Shown: in pieces, positions 1-9,259 of the stretch
How positions within the stretch are numbered: the first letter of the stretch is position 1
How the letters are laid out: each line of letters begins with the position of its first letter
Assembly (NCBI RefSeq): GCF_027409185.1
Contig: NC_084462.1
Span: 182,642,071 to 182,706,070, forward strand
From: Cynocephalus volans
Taxonomy: Eukaryota; Chordata; Mammalia; Dermoptera; Cynocephalidae
Direction of reading: 5' to 3'
DNA: 64,000 nt
Made by a program: the position numbers and the translations under genes
Notes under the pieces: model-generated
The model's database searches: none
Told to the model about the DNA's origin: nothing
The model's input: the letters and a program-made list of their open reading frames with translations, nothing else

Positions 1-259
1 CAGTTAGGAGGAATACATTCTGGTGATCTATTGCACAACATGGTGACTAGGGTTAGTAATAATAATGTATATTTCAAAATAGCTGAAAAAGATTTAAAAT
101 GTTCTCAGCACAAAGAAGTGATAAATATTTGAGGTGATAGATATGCTAATTAACCTGCTTTGATCATTCTACAGCGTATGCATGTGACAAAACATCACAT
201 TATATATTGTACCCCATAAATAAATAAAAATATTATCTATAATTAAAAATAAAATAAAA
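1..259 (+). repeat. LINE-1 3' end with A-rich tail
   Basis: The sequence matches the familiar 3' UTR of mid-age mammalian L1 (L1MA/L1MB type), including GGAGGAATACATTCTGGTGA, the text around GAGGTGATAGATATGCTAAT, and a terminal CCCCATAAATAAATAAAAAT tract. The element is cut by the left window edge. Subfamily naming is from memory. Confidence 0.85.
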
Positions 260-472
260 CGTAGAAAAGGAAAACAGGGAGCCGAGAAAAAAAGGGTTAT
301 ATCCACACCTCTCACTGAGTTTATATTCCTAAATAAATGGGTTACCATGATAATGTTGCATATAATCTCTCCTCCTCACCCCATTTTTATTAGATGGAAA
401 TTATGTCTCAAAATAGGTTCTGAGTTAGGCATCTCGGATATAACATGTCCAAAAGTGAACTGAACTTTCGAT

Positions 473-976
473 TACTGTTGCTGTCCCCATGTGCACACCC
501 ATGTTCATAGCAACGCTATTCATAATAGCCCAAAGGTAGAAACAGCCCAGGTGCCCATCCACAGATGAATGGGTAAACAAAACGTGGTATATCCATACAT
601 GAAATATTATTCAGCCAGAAAAAAGAATGAAATATTGATATATGCTACAATGCGGATGAACCCTGAAAACATTATGCCAAGTCAAAGCGGCCAGACACAA
701 AAGGCCACATCCTGTATGATTCCATTTATGTGAAATATCCAGAATAGGTAAATCGGCAGAGACAGAACACAGACTGGTGATTGCCAGGTCTCGGGGAAGG
801 AGAGAATGGGAAGGAACTGTTTAACAGGGACGCAGGTTTGCTTTGGAGTGATGGACACGTTTTGGAACCAGACAGAGACGGTAACGGGCACGACCATGTG
901 AGTGCACTAAATGCCGCTGAACTGTTCACTTTAAAATGGTTAATTTCATTCTATGTGAATTTCTTCTCAATAAGTT
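473..976 (+). repeat. LINE-1 3' end (L1M class)
   Basis: This is an old L1 fragment. It runs from the ORF2 C-terminal signature (TTCATAGCAACGCTATTCAT, then CCACAGATGAATGGGTAAAC) through AGCCAGACACAAAAGGCCAC-like text and a polypurine section near 795-820 to TGTGAATTTCTTCTCAATAA. No intact reading frame remains. Confidence 0.85.
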
Positions 977-1253
977 ATTTTTTCAAATTGAGGAGATACA
1001 AAGGAATATCTCGAACATTTGTCAGGAATCTTGACACACAAACGCTCTCACGCCCGCCTCTTGTTTCCCTCCCGTCACTCCCTTCTCCCCCGAGAGACCA
1101 CACAGCCACCCCTCTGGCTTTCCTGTTTATCATCCCCTTGTGCTTTTTTTTCCTCAATAATTTTAGCACATATATTTGCATCTTTAAACAATATGCGCTT
1201 TGGTTTTGCATGTTTTTGTTTCTAAACTTTCCATCAATGGACTCATGCTATGT

Positions 1254-1255
<2 letters not shown>

Positions 1256-1287
<32 letters not shown>
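1256..1287. repeat. (TG)n microsatellite
   Basis: This is an uninterrupted TG dinucleotide run of about 16 units, likely length-polymorphic. Confidence 0.95.
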
Positions 1288-1289
<2 letters not shown>

Positions 1290-2540
1290 ACTATGAATTG
1301 CTTTCTTTTGTTCCTGAGATTCATTCATGTTGTATGTAGCTGTAACAAAGTTGTCCTTTCTGCTATATACGAGTACTCCTTCTTTGTGCAAATATGCCAT
1401 CTATTCTTTATTCGTACAGATAATGGACATTTAGGTGGTTTCCAGTGTGTTTCTGTAACAAACTGCAATGCTATAAATATCCTTATAACTGTTCCCTGTG
1501 CACATGTTCAGGAATTTCTTTAGGGTAAATATTTTGGATGCGACTGCTGGGTTGTAGGGAATGCATGATTTCAGTTTACCTTGCTGACATCAGATTGTTT
1601 TCTGAGACATCAGTTTTATGGGTTTTTGCCACAGAATCAATTTTTGGCTTTGTCAGTGCTCTATATGGTGTTTCTGTTGTGTTCATTATGTTCTGTTCTT
1701 ACTTTTTTACACTCCCACCAGCAGTGTCTGAGAATTCCTGTTGTGCCACGTCCTCAGCAGCACTTGATATTGTCAGACATTCTTATTTTTGTCAGTCTGG
1801 TGGCTGTTACATGCTAACTCAGTATGGTCTTGGTTTGTGCAATAAACTGAATGTGTCTCCCCCAAATTCATATGTTGAAACCTAAACCACAGTGTAAAGG
1901 TATTTGGGAGGTGGGGCCTTTGGAAGATGGTCTGGTCAGGTGGGTGTAGCCCTCATGAAGGGGGTTAGTGCCCCCATAAAAGAAGTCCCAAAGAGCTCAT
2001 TCACCTCTTCTGCCATGTGAGGACACAGTGAGAAGACGGCTGTCCACCTGTGAACAGATGTCCCGCCCTCACCAGACGCTGAATCTACCAGTGCCTTGAT
2101 CTAGAACTGCCCAGCCTGCAGAACCGTGAGAAAAAAATTTCTGCTTTTTATAAGCCACCCAGTCTATAGTATTCTGTTATAACAGCCCAAATGCACTACG
2201 GCAGAATGCATTTGCAATAACAAATGAGTTTAAGTATTTATTCTTATATTTATCAACCACTCTAAGTGCCTGTTCTTATCTTTGGCCCATATTTCTATCA
2301 GGTTATTTATCTGATTAAACTGTAGACATTCTTTGTATCATATGTATTTCAATCCTTACCTGTTATAACTTCTTCCAATCTGAGGCCTGTATTTTGGTGC
2401 TTTTGAAAAACAGAAATTGTTAAAGGATGAAGGGGAGCTTTGTAAAACTGTATATCCCTTTGCACCTTTTCTATTTTGTACCACGTGCATCCTTACCAAC
2501 AGAAAAACAAAGAATGAAATTTGAAGTAAAACAAAAGAGC
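1290..2540 (-). repeat. LINE-1 antisense fragment, split by an LTR at 1838-2203
   Basis: 1290-1837 reads as the reverse complement of the L1 ORF2 C-terminal/3' region (a decayed form of the TGGACATTTAGGTGGTTTCC and CTGCTGGGTTGTAGGGAATG signatures). Similar T-rich L1 antisense text resumes after the LTR, from 2206 (CCATATTTCTATCAGGTTAT and AACTTCTTCCAATCTGAGGC regions). The LTR therefore inserted into an older L1. Confidence 0.65.
1838..2203 (+). repeat. MaLR solo LTR (MLT1/MST-like)
   Basis: A 366-bp LTR begins at an ACTGAATGTGTCTCCCCCAA block. It continues through GGAGGTGGGGCCTTTGGAAG and CCATGTGAGGACACAGTGAG and ends with TATAAGCCACCCAGTCTATA then ACTACGGCA. This is the standard LTR of non-autonomous ERVL-MaLR elements. 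A convincing 5-bp target duplication was not found, consistent with age. No internal sequence remains. Confidence 0.88.
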
Positions 2541-3465
2541 TTAGTCTCTATCACTTGACCCTGGTTAATTTTTTATTAGAGTCCTCATGTCTTGAAGCAT
2601 GAGTTATTTTATGTGTGTCCTGCGACGTGAGAGTGAGCACTTTGTCTGTTGACAGCTGTCCACGGTGCTTCATACACTGCTTTGCACAAAGTAGTTGCTC
2701 AGTAAACATTGTGGCAGGAAGGAAGGAACAAAGGAAGGAGAGAGGAGGAAAGGGGGAGCAGCCATGAAAGGCTAATGTGGCTTTTTTATGATGCCATCCA
2801 GTGGGGTCCAAGGCTCCAGGGGTGGGGCAGTAACCTAAGCAATGGGGGAAATATTAATATTCTTTCCTCAAAAAGAGCTTAGGCTTTATCGTTTCTGAAA
2901 AACCTATTATCCATATTTGGGAGAAGTGCTTATTTTAATAGATCAACCTTAAAGGAATAGGCAAGTCTGAGGCTCCAGAAGTTGATTCACCCACTCATTC
3001 CTTCTGTCCCCCATTCTTTTGTTGCCTGCTGCCTTTGCAGCCAGCACGGTGTCAGAGCCACCAGACTGGAGCCTGAGGGCATTGCTTTCTGCCTATGGGA
3101 GCTTGAGCAAGCCTCTTGCCCTTCTGAGTCCCTTTGTCCTTGCCTGCAGATCAGAGGCACTAATACAACACTAACACCTCCACTTGTATTACATGATCCC
3201 TTGCCAAGGGCTTTTACCCCCCAGCTCCTCTAACAACTTCAGTACCTAGTGAGGTAGGGGAAAGGGGAGGAGGAAACCCCGAAGGAGAATGGACTCTCTG
3301 CTCCCAGCCATGTGTGGCATAAAAGGTCTTGACCCATGTCTCCAGACTCCAAGTCCAGTGCTCACCTCAGGGGGAACATTGGAAGAGGCAGGTCCTCTGA
3401 GCAGTGGAAGGGTGACCTCTGCACATGCTATGCTGGCTGCTGTCTGGCTCCGCAGCAACTATGAG
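2541..3465. other. Intergenic stretch without recognised features
   Basis: Apart from the purine tract, this holds unclassified sequence with a weak MIR/L2-like end (AGTAGTTGCTCAGTAAACAT, 2689-2708). ORFs up to 86 codons on both strands lack any recognisable family signature. Confidence 0.5.
2714..2757 (+). repeat. GGAA-rich purine tract
   Basis: This is an imperfect GGAA/GGAG purine run (GGAAGGAAGGAACAAAGGAA), with no other identity assigned. Confidence 0.8.
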
Positions 3466-3469
3466 GGGT

Positions 3470-3585
3470 GAGTGTTGCTATTCCCATTTGAATGATTAAG
3501 AAACTGAGCCTCAAAGACATGAAGTGACTTGCTCAATGTCTCCCAGCATTCAGGGTCACAACCAGGGTTCAAATCCAGGGTGCAA
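3470..3585 (-). repeat. MIR SINE, antisense
   Basis: The text AAGAAACTGAGCCTCAAAGA, followed by GTGACTTGCTCAATGTCTCC and GGGTTCAAATCCAGG, is the reverse complement of the MIR core. Confidence 0.8.
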
Positions 3586-3589
3586 ACGC

Positions 3590-5325
3590 CAAACCCTTGT
3601 GTTCCCTTGCCAAACCCTGTCTACCACCACAGTCGTCTCCATAGACGACTGGATACAGTTCTAAACACTATCTCCCTGGCTCAGAGCACAGTGGGCAACG
3701 GGAGAGGGCATGCTCCGGATGGCTACACTGTCGGGATCTAGTATGGACACCCAGCGGACAACTGAAGGCCCAGTGCGAGTGAGTCTAGAGCCAGATCAAT
3801 AATCCCCAGCAGATCAGAAGCTAGAAAATTAGTGCGGGGCCGCTGGCTCCTTCCATCTCTATGTCCCCCAAGGCCATCTCCATATTGTAGCAAAGCATGG
3901 GAACTGATAAAAGGATAACTCCAAGGTATGGGAAAAGGTGGAATGGTTTTTCAGAATAGTCTGATTAGGAGGGCTGGAAAGTCTCTGATCCATCTGAGAA
4001 ACATTCCATGTACAATTGTGTTAGAAAATCACTGACTGATCTGTGTCAAGTTTTTAATTGGGCCCTATGCTGGCCCAAGCACATGTGGCCAGAAGGCCTT
4101 ATGCATCCTCAGAACAACAGGGATTGATTGCCATTCGGAACCTGGAGAAGTCTGCATTGGACAAGTTATAGCCCCTCTCTGAGCCTTGGTCTACCACCTC
4201 CCACAGGCTCGTTGACATCTCCCTTACAGGCCGTTGGAGAGTTAGGGGTCTTAGCATAAGTGTCTTGTGCTGGGTACACAGCTGGAGCTCAGTAAGTGTG
4301 CCGTGACCTCAGGCAGTAAAAGCCAAGTGTCCTGGGAGGTGGGGCACGGAGGTCCCTGGGGCTAGTCTGGGAAAGCTTCATGGAAGGGGTGAGATGGCAG
4401 GGCCATATGACAATAGGGAGCCTTTAGGAGGGCAGGGAAACCTTCCCAAGCAGAGGAACAACACAAAGGAACCAAGTCTTGGAAGTGAGAATTCCTGAGG
4501 TGCCTTCCGGGCCACAGAGCAGGCCTCACAGGGATGATACCCCACTACAGTGAAGAAGGGGACCAGAGTGGTGAAGTAAAATAGCAGCATGCCTGCTCTC
4601 ACCCCCAGTGTGTTGGGGAGCCTCCTAGGGGGCAGAGTCTGGAAGGGACCTCATCAGTCCCAAAGCCTCCAAGCATCTGGGGCCTACCTGGGGTATACCA
4701 AGGATGACACCTATGGGCCAGCCCCTCCTCTGTCCCAAGCCTGCAAACGTGATGACCCCAGGTGTCCCATGATTATTACTCCCTGCTTTTCTCCATATCT
4801 GTGGCTTTATTTATTCTCAGTGCTCAGCTCTTTGCCTGCTCCCTATCAGGTACACAAAACACACACATACTGAGGAACAGCTCCTGGGTCCCAGCAGTTC
4901 CCACTCTCTCTGGTGGGGGAGTTGTACTTGTGAGTGCTGTGGTGTGGTGACAAGCCCACAGCAGCCTTTCCATCCCTGTCCAAACTAGACATGGCACAGT
5001 GTGCAGGCCTGGGGGTTAAGAGACCAGACACTCAACATGATGCTGTTAGTTAGGAACACATTGGGCCACAAGTAACACACAACCCAACTGTAGTGGCTTC
5101 AACAGTGGGGGCTTATTTTTCTTCCATAAGAAATCTGAAGACAGGAAACAAGGAATCTGAAAAGGGAGGGAAGAAGACATCCCAAGGCAAGTCTCATGGC
5201 AGGTGCAGGAACTCAAAGATGTCACCAGGGATGCTGACTTGTTCTTTCTGGTGTTCGGGTAGGGGGTGGTGCTGAACAGATCCCCCCACCTCATGCCCAC
5301 ACTAGCTGTGGAACAATGTCACAGG
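3590..5325. other. Intergenic stretch with faint ancient repeats
   Basis: This is mostly unclassified. 4165-4305 resembles a decayed MIR in + orientation (CTGAGCCTTGG, then GGAGCTCAGTAAGTG). 5040-5110 resembles an old dispersed repeat with the AAGTAACACACAACCCAACT signature also seen near 22400. No supported gene. Confidence 0.45.
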
Positions 5326-6200
5326 GCTGGGGCATGAGAGACCTGGGCTCCCATTCTGGCTCTGCTGCTAACTAGCTGTGCAACCTCAGACAAGTCAGTT
5401 TATCTCTTTATTTGATTTATTTTTAAAATTGTGGTAAAAGACACAGAACATTTACCATATTAGCCATTTTGACTACAGTTTAGTAGTATTACACACATTC
5501 GCATTGTTGTGCAATCCATCTCCCCAAGTCTTTTATCTTCCTGAACTGAAACGCTACCCACTAAACAAGAACTCTCCATCCCTCTTCCCTCAGCCCCTGG
5601 CAACCACCATTCCACTAGCTACCTCATATAAGTGGGATCACACGGTATTTGTCCTTTGTGAACGGCTTATTTTACTTTGCATAATGTCCTCATGGTTCAC
5701 CCATGTTGCAGCATATGTCAGAATTTCCTTTCTTTTTATGACTGAGTAATTGTCCCTTGGATGTGTATTCCACATTTTGTTTATCCATTCATCCATTGAT
5801 GGGCTGACTCTTGGGTTGCTTCCACGATTTAGCTATTGTGAATAAAGCTGCCATGAACATGGGTATGCAAATCTATTTTCAAGACCTGTTTTCAATTCTT
5901 TTGGGTATCCACCCAGAAGTGGAATCACTGGATCACATGGTAATTCTATTTTTAATTTTTTCAAGAAACACCATACTGTTTTCCACAGTGGATCCACCAT
6001 TTTACTTTCCCACCAATAGAGCACAAAATTTCCAATTTCTCCACATTCTTGCCAACAGTTGATATTTTCTGCTTTTTTGATAGTAGCCATTCTGATGGCT
6101 GTGAGGTGGCACTTTACCTCCTTGAGTCTCAGTTCTTCATCTTTCCAACAGAGACAAGGGTAGGAGTAGATTATCTCTAGCTTCCCATGTCTCATGGTGG
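5326..6200 (+). repeat. MIR SINE interrupted by a LINE-1
   Basis: 5326-5397 reads as the tRNA-like and middle part of MIR (TCTGGCTCTGCTGCTAACTA, then CAACCTCAGACAAGTCAGTT). The same element resumes after the L1, from about 6112 (CCTCCTTGAGTCTCAGTTCT, then CATCTTTCC). The breakpoints share ACTTTACCTC/AGTTTATCTC-like text that fits a decayed target duplication. Confidence 0.7.
5398..6111 (-). repeat. LINE-1 3' fragment inserted in MIR
   Basis: This is the reverse complement of an L1M 3' end with part of ORF2. The minus-strand reading at 5833-6237 contains a decayed ORF2 C-terminus (CDPVIPLLGGYPKELKTGLE), matching the usual DPAIPLLGIYP motif. There are many frame breaks and no functional protein. 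Confidence 0.88.
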
Positions 6201-6849
6201 CTTTCCTTCTTGCCAAGTAAGTACTGCCTATGCCCATACACAGTTTGGTATATTTAGTTACATCTTTTCAGTTTAAGGAGCTCAAGGTATAAACTATTTT
6301 AATATGAAGACAGGAAACAAGGAATATGAAAAGGGAGGGAAGAAGGCAATCCAAGGGCAACTTCCCATCTTACCCTTCCATTCCTTGCAAACCATGGATG
6401 CACATCATTCAGGGCCACAGAGGGGCCTTTGAACAGAACAATGCTTTACTTTTCCTCCTTCTGCTCCACCTTCTTCTTTTTTACATGTAACACACACACT
6501 TTGTCTCCCATTTCCAGCTCTTTATAGTGCCATGATGTCATTTGACATAAGTACAAGGAAAAGTTCAAAGTGTTTCTTTAATTCTACCCTTTAGGAAAAC
6601 CAGAAGCATCTTGAGTTAAGTACTGTCATCTTTATTTCCTAACTTTTGGCATTCACTGACTCATTATTTAATGTGTGGCTTTGGTGAGAAAAGTACCTAG
6701 GTGGAAACCTCATCCCCCAGCTACTTCCTTGGCCAATGTGGAATGCTCTGAATTGTCCATGTACTTTGTCTCAGCTCTTGCCTGAAGCCAAAATCCTTTT
6801 TGGGGTGTTTTCCCAAGTGTCCTCAAGATTGGATGTAGAACTGGGTACC

Positions 6850-7190
6850 ATGCTATGTACAAACCTGGCCTGGCTCCTGCATGCCCCTCCGATCTCACTT
6901 CTCACCCAAACCCACCATGTCGTTCTCACCTCTGTGCCCCTGTACAGGCCGTCTTTCTGCTTCGGAGTGCTCTTTCCATCCATCCTCATCTAGCTAACTC
7001 TACTCATGCTTTTAGACTCAACATAAACATCCTCTCCTCCAGGAAGCCTTCCCTGGCTCAACCCCCAAAGATGAGCTAAATGCTCCTGCTTGATTCTCCC
7101 ACAAAACTTGTGCTCACCCCCATCTTATCACAACCCACATTTCACTTGAACTGTGTGAAGCACACTTTAACTAACAGGAAGTCCCCTACC
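6850..7190 (+). repeat. L2 LINE 3' fragment
   Basis: Pyrimidine-rich text with CTCCAGGAAGCCTTCCCTGG and TTGTGCTCACCCCCATCTTA matches the 3' section of L2. It is degenerate and lacks the tail repeats. Confidence 0.7.
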
Positions 7191-7423
7191 ACTGCTTGGC
7201 CAAAGAAGGAGAAAGAGAATAACATTTTAAACAGGGTCCCCTTGGCCCCTTGAGCACGCCCCTGAGAAGGTGAGATGGGAGCCTTGACTGTTTCTGAATC
7301 CTCAGGTGTTTTTATTTTGGGAGCATCTGGCCTCTCTGGGAGTGATTCTGGTACTTAAAGATATGTTTCACAGAAATGTCCCAGACATAACATGACAGTT
7401 GGGATGCTGGGGGACAAAAGAAA

Positions 7424-7457
7424 AAAAAAAGAAAAGAAAAGAAAAGAAAAGCAAGAA
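7424..7457. repeat. A-rich (AAAAG)n microsatellite
   Basis: An A run passes into four or more AAAAG units. Confidence 0.9.
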
Positions 7458-7494
7458 ATACCCACTCACTACAAGGGCCTACCTATTATCAAAG

Positions 7495-7680
7495 CTTTAG
7501 GAACTGGGTTCAAATCCCAGCTCTGTCGCTAACCAACCTGGATACTCTGGGGCCAAGTCACTGTAACCTGTCTAGACTTCAGATCACATGGTGTGTCTGC
7601 TCATCTTACAGGGTTATCTCGAGGCTAAATGAGGTAACAAATGTAATGTACCGGCAAGACAGACTCTCAGTAAAATTCAT
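7495..7680 (+). repeat. MIR SINE
   Basis: The MIR order is preserved: GGTTCAAATCCCAGCTCTGT, then GCCAAGTCACTGTAACCTGT, then CTTACAGGGTTATCTCGAGG, then AAATGAGGTAACAAATGTAA. Confidence 0.85.
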
Positions 7681-8009
7681 GTTACCCCAGCCCACACCAC
7701 TCTCCCTCCTTAGAATCCCGCACCAATGGATTCCATCCAGCGTTAGCCAGGCTCTGAGAAGAGGCACCAAACCCATGAAGAGGTGAGTGGGCAAGGAAGG
7801 CTTCCAGGGGAGGTGGCATTTCCAGAGTTCCAGCCTGCGGACCTCTACTGAGCACCCTGGCCCAGGCTGGCTCCCAGGTACGCTTCCGGCCCTCCCCTGG
7901 CTGAGCGCTTAGAAGAGCCTGGTTAGAAATCCCCTACGGGCATTTAGGAACCGGTCCCTTGGTGCCTCTACGGGTTCCCCTTGACCCCTCACCCCCTTTG
8001 TGCCACCCT

Positions 8010-8180
8010 TGTTATTGCACTCTTCCTTCTGGATGGCATTTAGGTGGGTCTGGGTCTGTCCCTGTCCTGACGGCCAGCTCCGCGAGGACAAGACGCGCCC
8101 GCTGCCCTCGGCATGCCGAGCCCAGGCCGCGGCTGCCCAGAGCTGGAGGCATGAAGGTTTGTTGACTGAATCCTCGACGC
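8010..8180 (+). repeat. GC-shifted L2 3' end inside the CpG island
   Basis: The order GCTCCGCGAGGACAAGACGC, then CCCAGAGCTGGAGGCATGAA, then GGTTTGTTGACTGAATCC follows the L2 3' end (AGCTCCATGAGGGCAGGGAC ... TTGTTGAATGAATG). A second fragment at 8267-8292 (GCAAATAGTAGGCGCTCGAT) looks like another L2 or MIR end. The assignment is from pattern memory. Confidence 0.5.
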
Positions 8181-8462
8181 CCGGCTCCTTCCCGCAGCCC
8201 CGGCATTGGAATCGCGGCCGTGGCTCCATTCGGTGCAGCACAGTCCCGGGGATGCGACTTCAACTTTTGCAAATAGTAGGCGCTCGATCTGTAATCCAGC
8301 CAACCCAGGTCTGTAATCTGTAATTGGTAACCCAGCAGTTGGGCTCAGGCCGCCGCCCAGGGCCGTCTCCTAGGTCTTTCGGGGGTGCCCACGCGCTGCG
8401 GACAGTGGGAACCTGTCGCCCCCGGGAGCCAGTGGACACCTGGCCAGCCCTGCCCTGTCTGA

Positions 8463-8619
8463 GGCCCCGCCCCCTCTGGCGGGACTGGACGAAGTCGCCC
8501 CTAGCAACAGCAGCCGGCCGGCTTTCTCGGACCGCGCTGATTGGCGGAACTCGGGGCAGCGATGTTGTCACTTCCGGCATCCGGAGGCCGCGGAGGAAGC
8601 CGAGGAGCGGCCATCTTGG
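8463..8619 (+). promoter_or_regulatory. MARK3: MARK3 core promoter with GC, X-box-like, CCAAT, ETS and YY1 motifs
   Basis: Motifs seen in order are: a GC box (CCCCGCCCC, 8465-8473, Sp1-like); an RFX X-box-like half site (CTAGCAAC, 8501-8508); an inverted CCAAT box (CTGATTGGC, 8537-8545, NF-Y); an ETS/GABP site (ACTTCCGG, 8570-8577); and a YY1 site (GCCATCTTG, 8610-8618). NF-Y then ETS then YY1, with YY1 just downstream of initiation, is a common layout in TATA-less mammalian promoters. Transcription is therefore inferred to start between about 8585 and 8610. Factor binding is inferred from motif matches only. Confidence 0.75.
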
Positions 8620-8745
8620 GTCCGTGAGGCTTGGAGGTGCCGGGGAGCGCCGGGCGCTAGCGGCCACCAGGGCGGAGGCTGAGGAGGAAAGCGAGCAGGA
8701 GAGAGCGAAACAGCCGAGTGCAGGCGCTTCCTCCGCAGCCCCTCC

Positions 8746-8850
8746 ATGGTCGGCGCCCGCAGCCCGAGGCGGTCTGTCTTGCGCGCCACATCCTCCTCCG
8801 CCTCCTCCTCTTCAGGGGCCGCCGGCACTGTGTGGAGGCCCCAGAGCTGA
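8746..8850 (+). other. Upstream ORF 1 in the MARK3 leader (34 codons)
   Basis: An ATG at 8746 (T at -3, G at +4) opens a 34-codon frame rich in Ser, Ala and Arg that ends at TGA 8848-8850. It is out of frame with the MARK3 start and ends well before it, so reinitiation is possible. It probably acts, if at all, as a translational attenuator. No domain is recognised. Confidence 0.45.
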
Positions 8851-9015
8851 AATCCGCGGCGCGACAGACGAGAGCGGAGAAGGCGGCGAGGGGGCCCGGG
8901 CCCGGGGGGCGCCCTGAGGCGCGGGACACGGGACGGCCGACCCGCAGCCTGCAGGTCCGGCCCCGCCACCGCCTCCCTCCGGGGCTCCTCGCCGCCGCCG
9001 CCGGGCAGTGGGAGA

Positions 9016-9066
9016 ATGAGCCCCGGGACCCGCCGGGGGACGGCCCGGGCCAGGCCCGGGATCTAG
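9016..9066 (+). other. Upstream ORF 2 in the MARK3 leader (16 codons)
   Basis: An ATG at 9016 has A at -3 and A at +4, arguably a context as good as the main start. It encodes a 16-residue Arg/Gly/Pro-rich peptide and stops at TAG 9064-9066, 142 bases before the MARK3 ATG. It is out of frame with MARK3. Translation is not shown by the sequence; it is a candidate regulatory uORF. Confidence 0.45.
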
Positions 9067-9208
9067 ACGGCCGTGGGGGGAGGGGAGCCGCCCTCCCCAC
9101 GGCGCCGCTCCGGACCAGCTGGGGACTCGAGGACGCTGGTCGCCGGCTTCCTAGGGCTGTGCTGTTTTGTGTTCACCCCCGCGTTGTGCAGAATTAAAGT
9201 GCACTAAA

Positions 9209-9259
9209 ATGTCCACTAGGACCCCATTGCCAACGGTGAATGAACGAGACACTGAAAAC
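9209..9259 (+). CDS. MARK3: MARK3 coding exon 1, residues 1-17
   Basis: This is the coding part of exon 1. It begins at the ATG at 9209 and encodes MSTRTPLPTVNERDTEN, ending at a consensus donor (AAC|GTAAGT, intron phase 0). The start is chosen because an in-frame TAG at 9152-9154 closes the frame upstream, no other in-frame ATG intervenes, and the peptide matches the known MARK3 N-terminus. The context is fair: A at -3 (9206) but T at +4. These residues are the unstructured N-terminal header ahead of the kinase domain. The open frame runs on past the donor to 9385, but that extension is intronic and is not part of the standard protein. Confidence 0.97.

Larger units (their letters stand above)
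8610..9208 (+). other. MARK3: MARK3 5' UTR (inferred, unspliced)
   Basis: About 600 bases of GC-rich leader precede the start codon. It contains a short GCC triplet run (8991-9002), a self-complementary G/C block at 8892-8909 (GGGCCCGGGCCC core), a TCC-rich stretch near 8787-8812, and two upstream ORFs. These features predict strong secondary structure and limited cap-dependent scanning. The 5' boundary is an estimate, and I cannot rule out alternative first exons or splicing within the leader. Confidence 0.65.

Noticed and set aside
5833..6237. 134-codon minus-strand ORF
   Set aside because: It is a decayed LINE-1 ORF2 C-terminus with flanking MIR sequence, not a host gene.
8892..8909. G-quadruplex in the 5' UTR
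   Set aside because: Only three clean G runs separated by CCC are present before the last block; the sequence is better described as a GGGCCC palindrome.
8324..9197. Long overlapping ORFs on both strands of the CpG island (up to 197 codons)
   Set aside because: They are shadows of GC-rich DNA. Only the frame beginning at 9209 matches a known protein, and it ends at a splice donor after 17 codons.
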